In this document: positions 59,037 through 64,000 of the stretch, piece by piece
Numbering within the stretch: the stretch's first letter is position 1
How the letters are laid out: each line of letters begins with the position of its first letter
Assembly: GCA_009823395.1 (NCBI GenBank)
Contig: CM020511.1
Coordinates: 10,576,001-10,640,000 of the forward strand
Length of the DNA stretch: 64,000 bases
Source: Thamnaconus septentrionalis
Taxonomy: Eukaryota; Chordata; Actinopteri; Tetraodontiformes; Monacanthidae
Reading direction: 5' to 3'
Translations under genes and position numbers: made by a program
Notes under the pieces: generated by a model
Seen by the model: only the letters and a program-made list of their open reading frames with translations
Database searches by the model: none
What the model was told of the DNA's origin: nothing

Positions 59037-59234
59037 GTTGGCAAAATTATTCATACTCTGTACTACAGCGAAAGTATGGAGACTTGTGGAAAAGAAAGAA
59101 AGAAAGAAAGAAAGAAAGAATCTGGTAAAAAAAAAAAAAAAAAAAAAAAGCAGAGAAATACTGATTCAACGTCTTTACTCAAGTAAAAGCAAGAAAGTGC
59201 AGGTTCTGGAATTAACTTGTGTAAAAAAGTAAAG
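59037..59234 (+). repeat. Second copy of the AAAAGTAAAAGTA-type repeat, with (GAAA)n and poly-A
   Basis: GGCAAAATTATTCATACTCT, GTACTACAGCGAAAGTATGG, CTTTACTCAAGTAAAAGCAA and GAAAGTGCAGGTTCTGGAAT follow the block order of the family. A (GAAA)n tract and a run of about 23 A lie inside. Confidence 0.65.
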
Positions 59235-60420
59235 AATTGTGGGTTTTTTTGCAACTAATGCAACAATACATTTGTTGGTAAGCTGGGGTACTCTTAAATA
59301 ACCCCTCTCTAAAAAATGACCTAGTCTTATATTTAACTACACAATAGCATAGTTCAAATATAGACTGGAAATGTATTTGACCATTGTATAAGAATTCATT
59401 ACAAATACAGACACATTTCTTCAAACCAGGCATGATTACTAAAGCAGTCACTAAATATTACTGAATGTTTCGCAAACCACCTCCTTTTATATCCAAAGAC
59501 ACAATGTCTAGAAAATGTCTCCTGGCAAGAAAGGCAGCAGCCATAATACAACAATATTTCTCGTACTTCTCAAACAAATGGGTCGAGTCACACTCGGTTT
59601 ACATTTAGTAGGCACTGAGTCATTCAGTGGTGAAAGCAGGACAAATCCCTCTAAGGCAAAGAGCTAAAAAAGGAATAGTTTTTACTTGCAAAAAGGTGAA
59701 GAAGCATTTTCATGAACCCGAGTTTGGCTATTAGTTTGAAACCACTCAAACAATGAGTTCTTTTTCCCACCAATATTAAATAGCCCACTGTGTGAGTGTT
59801 GGCTGCTGCCCACAGTAAACCTGATAACCAAATACTGGGGAAAACAGCTAATGTTTTCCTTTTATTGCCTACTCTCTCCAGAGCACTGCCAGAACATCTA
59901 GCACAAATAAAATAAAATAAAAAAGGCTTTGTCAGTCTTCTCATAAAGTACTGCAGGCAAATAACAGGAAGATCTGCTTAATCTGTTTCAAGATGAAGTG
60001 GGAACTGATGAATGTGTTCAGCTTTGAGTCTCGGAGGGTTAGAATGACCTTCAAACTGACTACTGGGCAGACGATCATGCCTCTCAGTCCATTTGCAATA
60101 GTAATGCATACGTTCACCACCAATTAATCTCATCAAGTCATTTGGAAAATGTTATACTGATGCTGATTCATTGTACTACATGTTCTGTTCCTGCTGCTTT
60201 TAAACACCTCCATGAATATCCTATCCTTTTCCTAAAGTCAAAGGCCGATCTCCTTGCCTCTTTTTGGGGGGCTAGAAAAAAAAAACATGTTTATTTCTTG
60301 GAAAACCTACAAAAATACGTGGTTGACATTTGATGACCTGAAAATAATCCTGTCAGAAGCAGGTCACGCTCAGCTGATACTCAGAGTCCATCCCTTATAT
60401 CACCACTTCTCAGGAAGTAG
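59235..60420. other. Intergenic, no gene seen
   Basis: AT-rich unique DNA with one copy of a local dispersed duplication (59421-59500). Confidence 0.5.
59421..59500. repeat. Dispersed duplicate, copy A
   Basis: CCAGGCATGATTACTAAAGC, then GTCACTAAATATTACTGAAT and GCAAACCACCTCC. Copy B is at 61808-61886 in the same orientation. Confidence 0.8.
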
Positions 60421-60665
60421 ATGCTGGAGCTTATCCCAGCTGTCCTCAGGTGAAGGCAGGTTAAACCCTGGGCAAGTCACCAGTTTATCGCAGGACTCCG
60501 TAGAAAGTCAAAGAACCCCTCACACTCACACAATTTAGAGTTCTCAATTCACGAGAGAACCCACACCGACATATAGAGAATATGCAAACTCCACTCAGAA
60601 AAACCACAGGCCCAGCACGGAACCCACTTCTTGCTGTAAGGTTACAGTGAGCGCTGCACAACTAT
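60421..60665. repeat. CACACAGA-type dispersed repeat, near full length
   Basis: TGGAGCTTATCCCAGCTGTC, CAAGTCACCAGTTTATCGCA, CTCACACTCACACAATTTAG and ATATGCAAACTCCACTCAGA occur in family order. This is the most complete copy in the window but lacks the tetranucleotide tail. Confidence 0.7.
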
Positions 60666-60819
60666 GTCACCAGTAATGAGTAAACACGGCAGGGTGCGGG
60701 GTACAAATATTGTAAGTGACACAAGAAAGCACCAAGAGCAACATGTGATGGGTAAAATATTAGAGTTATGAGTTGTGTCAGCGTTGTGGCTTCATCTAAT
60801 TCTAAAGAAATGGTCAGGG

Positions 60820-60832
60820 TGCCCTCTTGTGG
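60820..60832 (-). promoter_or_regulatory. CTCF-like core motif, reverse orientation
   Basis: On the minus strand CCACAAGAGGGCA matches the CTCF core. It is convergent with the forward motif at 26163. Motif match only. Confidence 0.35.
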
Positions 60833-61109
60833 TGTCAAATATATCTCTAAAACTGTGAAAAGCGATGCTAATTTTGTGTCAAAAAATTTAAAATACCAAG
60901 TTGTGATAATGTGATGGCCAATAATATTTAATGTTTTTGTTTTTCGCTCAGTTTTGAGCCATTGTCTTCACCCCGATCTCAAATCATTTGACTTCATCTA
61001 CAAGTAAATATCTCATTAGTCACATTTGATTTCGATGTAATGAAAGCTACATGCAGTAAATAACAACACCAACTAAGAAATGGCGGTCAGTAATTAGTCA
61101 TCATCAAAC

Positions 61110-61470
61110 ACCTGGGGGTGACGTCATCGTTTGACTCAAGACGATGCGCGCTGTCGGTCAGAAGTTCCCGAGCGGAAGAATTTCCTTCCGTCCTGTGCCT
61201 CACGCGTGCACCACTAGAGCGCGCCACAGGGCAACGTGCGAGTTTCGCTCCTTTTCCTTGGAGGAGCCCGGGCTCGAGGGTTCGCGTGCGCGCGCGTGAG
61301 GGAGAGTGAACGACAACAACGATGAGTTTATTAGCTCGTCGCACTCGCTGCCCTTTCCAGCCGCTTCTGCCGCCTCGCCACCTACTCACTCCGCTCTGAT
61401 GTTCAGCCCTTCTGTTCCCGCAGCACAATCATCCGCTTCATCTGACTCCACCGACCTCTGACCTCCCACC
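61110..61470. promoter_or_regulatory. CpG island with palindromic CRE, no gene assigned
   Basis: This stretch has a high CpG count, including TTCGCGTGCGCGCGCGTG. A perfect TGACGTCA lies at 61119-61126, at the edge of the island. It has the composition of a vertebrate promoter. Candidate first exons on either strand are not distinguishable from chance. Confidence 0.4.
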
Positions 61471-61807
61471 CCCCACACCCTGGCCACGCGACCCCGTGCT
61501 GTTCATCCCATAAGGGATTTCAGTCGCATGGGGAAAGAAAAAAGAAAAAAGAAGCGGTGAACAGGGCGCTCTGTGTGCAATGGAAGCGCACGCATGGGGC
61601 TTTGACGAGTGCGTCCGATCACATGTTCCAGTGTGTGGATGTACAGCAGAGCACATGAGGGAGCTTCCTTCTGTTCAGCGAGACTGCACAGGCCTTATAT
61701 AGGAAACAGAAGGAGTAGGTTTCTCCAAGCCACGGGGCGAGATACCTCGCAGCTGTACTGTGAGAGCGTCGTTCTGTGTCTTCAATAATTAGAGATTCAC
61801 GTGTCCT

Positions 61808-61886
61808 CCAACCAGGCATGGTTGCTAAAACTGTCACTAAATATTACTGAGTGTTTGGCAAACCACCTCTTTACATCCGAAAAGAG
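61808..61886. repeat. Dispersed duplicate, copy B
   Basis: CCAGGCATGGTTGCTAAAAC, then GTCACTAAATATTACTGAGT and GCAAACCACCTCT match copy A at 59421-59500. Confidence 0.8.
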
Positions 61887-63293
61887 AGTCACTGCCTTGG
61901 CAGGGAATGCATGAGTAAATCAAGAAGTCACAGATTAAAGTTCAGCAAATTAAGATATGTACTTCCTTCCAGCTACCTAGATAAAAATCTGACTGACCAC
62001 AATCTTTTTTTCTGATTTTCAGAAGCAAAAAATATGTATATATTAGAATTGTGAGCATTGTTCTGTGTTTGAACCTCTTGATTATCTGCAACATTAACGG
62101 CCTGTTATCGATTCCCGCTCTGAGCTCCCTGCTCTCCACAAATGTTTGAAATTTTGAGGCAATTGAATAAAAAAAAAGACTAAAAAATACTGTCGACTTT
62201 GCATGTTTTATCTATTTGTCATTGTGTATTGTGTATATATAATGTATTGTTTCTATGTTTTTAAACATCTGCCTTAGGACAACGGATTAAAATTAGCATT
62301 TATGCTAACTCCGGCATATTTACACTGACGCTTTCGCTGGCATGTCAATTAAAGCGCACTGTCCTAATCAAATAAAAAAAAATCTTTGAACAAAGAAGAA
62401 GCTTCTCCCCCGTCAACGTTGCCGCGGTTGCATAACTGCACCAACGTCGACCACACTCTCTCAGTAGGAGACATCGATTCTCAACTAGACAGTGAGTCAC
62501 AACCAGGGACAACGACTGACGCATTTGTTTTTAAAAGCCGTTATCAGATTAGTTCTTTTATGCTTTTTACAGTCGGAGGAGCGAAGATGATTTAGTGCCT
62601 TGACAGGTCCGGGGGAAATCCCAGCCAAAACCCTGTCAAGCGTGACTGCGTTCACACATTGGTTTTTAAATGAGCTCTCTCTACTTCAGAGAAGTATTGT
62701 GCGGTTGTTGTAGGCTGCAATTCTTTCCTGTCAAGTCCTGACGCACAACACAAGCTACTATCAGTTGTTGTCCTCACGTAAATGCTATTTTTAAGAAATG
62801 TATTTATTTACCAATGGCTCATGAGTCACCGCAGGCTTAAATTTAAGTTGCCAGGGCAGATTCGTGTCAACTTACACACGGACCCTTTTTTCTTTTTTCT
62901 AAAAGTAGCTGCCTGCTTGTTGCCACAATGTAATGAAAGTGGCTAAATAGCTCCAATTAAATGGTGGGCTAGGCAGCTGAAGCTCGCCTCTCATATGTAA
63001 CACTTCGTAAAGCTGAAGGGAGCTGCAGGAGCAGGTGATAATTTTCTAGGAGCCTGTTAACCTCGTGGCTGTGCCGCCGCTGTTTACATTATGTGAATAA
63101 TGTTGATCTATGAGAGTCATGTTACGAATGCATGAACTTGGCCAGTTATTATTGGGTGTGAATTCTGGAACCATATGTTGTTTTTATGGGCCTGGATTCT
63201 TTTATTAGAATTCCACAGTTTGCAGATCGACAGCCTGCACGAAGAGAAAGTATGATATTGGGAATCAAGACAGCCAAAAAATGTCAGAGAGAG

Positions 63294-63340
<47 letters not shown>

Positions 63341-64000
63341 AGGAGATTACAAGCTAGAAATCAAATAACTGGGTTGTTACGTGGAAACAGTAGAAGCAGA
63401 TGAGTATTCTATTAATTCATATATAATGGAAAGCCAGACATACTTCTACATTATATATATTACTCATAAGAACTTCTACTCATTATATACAGTATGAGCT
63501 TCAACACAGCTGCAACACGCCCAAGTGTAACTGATCTTACAAATGAATATTTCTTTTCTTGACGGATCAATGAACTGAAACAGAATATTGAACAGAAAGT
63601 GAAATTTAGGGCATCAGCCCATATTTATATGGAAAAAAGAACAAATTGTCAGTGGAAAAAAGCTGTGTTAAAAACACACCAGCTCAACTAAGTCAAACTT
63701 TGAAGGCAGTTATTCATTTATGACTTGGAACACTGCATTGGGTGCAGTTTTTATGAAAACATAAAAAAGAGGGAGAGAAATCACGTCAAAATTTGCATCC
63801 CCACCCCTGGATGCGAAAGGGCAACGGCTGCCGTGTGAATGTGGTGATTTATCAGAGGGAGACAGAGTGACGTTGGAAGGTGCAGTAAAATCCCCGCTCC
63901 CAACCGCAGCGGAGCTCCGCGAAGGTTGTGGAACAACAATGATTTCATTGTCGATCCGATCCAGGGTGGAGGCTTCACTTGCTCCTTGCCAAACAGGTGC
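61887..64000. other. Intergenic to window end, no gene seen
   Basis: AT-rich unique DNA with a (GAAA)n tract at 63291-63342. The last 200 bases are GC-richer, but no exon is recognisable; a gene edge beyond the window cannot be excluded. Confidence 0.45.
63291..63342. repeat. (GAAA)n microsatellite
   Basis: About twelve AAGA/GAAA units. Confidence 0.96.

Overview
The window looks like nuclear DNA of a ray-finned (probably percomorph) fish. It has long intergenic stretches, GT-AG introns, many (CA)n, (GATA)n and (ATCC)n microsatellites, and decayed copies of repeats typical of teleosts: an L2-like LINE, a Tc1-like transposon, a tRNA-type SINE fragment, and small non-autonomous elements with terminal inverted repeats. 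I see no prokaryotic gene organisation, CRISPR array, rRNA or convincing tRNA gene. The species cannot be named from the sequence alone.

Only one protein-coding gene can be supported. It is on the minus strand, in six coding exons between 40787 and 22555, and is recognisable as gask1a (FAM198A, Golgi-associated kinase 1A). All six exons, their GT/AG junctions and phases, the start and the stop can be read directly and give a continuous 624-residue protein. The protein has an 11-residue first coding exon, a type II signal anchor, a long basic, Pro/Ser-rich low-complexity stem, and a C-terminal FAM20/Four-jointed-like kinase domain. Intron 3 is about 10.2 kb. The acceptor of exon 5 lies directly downstream of a (TG)29 tract on the transcript strand.

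Layout. 1-22 kb: intergenic, perhaps beginning with the 3' UTR end of an unseen plus-strand gene, then dispersed repeats, a 3-copy tandem repeat (11.8-12.7 kb), an L2-like reverse transcriptase relic (13.4-14.0 kb), a cluster of octamer-like sites (20.0-20.3 kb) and an ATCC array (20.35-20.74 kb). 22-40.9 kb: gask1a with its 3' flank and CpG-rich 5' end; its introns hold several repeats, a CpG-rich promoter-like block (30.3-30.8 kb) and a block with a palindromic CRE (33.1-33.5 kb). 41-64 kb: intergenic, with more dispersed repeats, a 68-bp tandem duplication, and a CpG island with a palindromic CRE (61.1-61.5 kb) that has no recognisable gene.

I did not find an undescribed multi-gene system. 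The points most worth checking are the microsatellite at the exon 5 splice acceptor, the two CpG-rich promoter-like blocks without a gene, the CTCF-like motifs around gask1a, and the local tandem duplications. Conservation, repeat-library matches and transcription could not be tested here.
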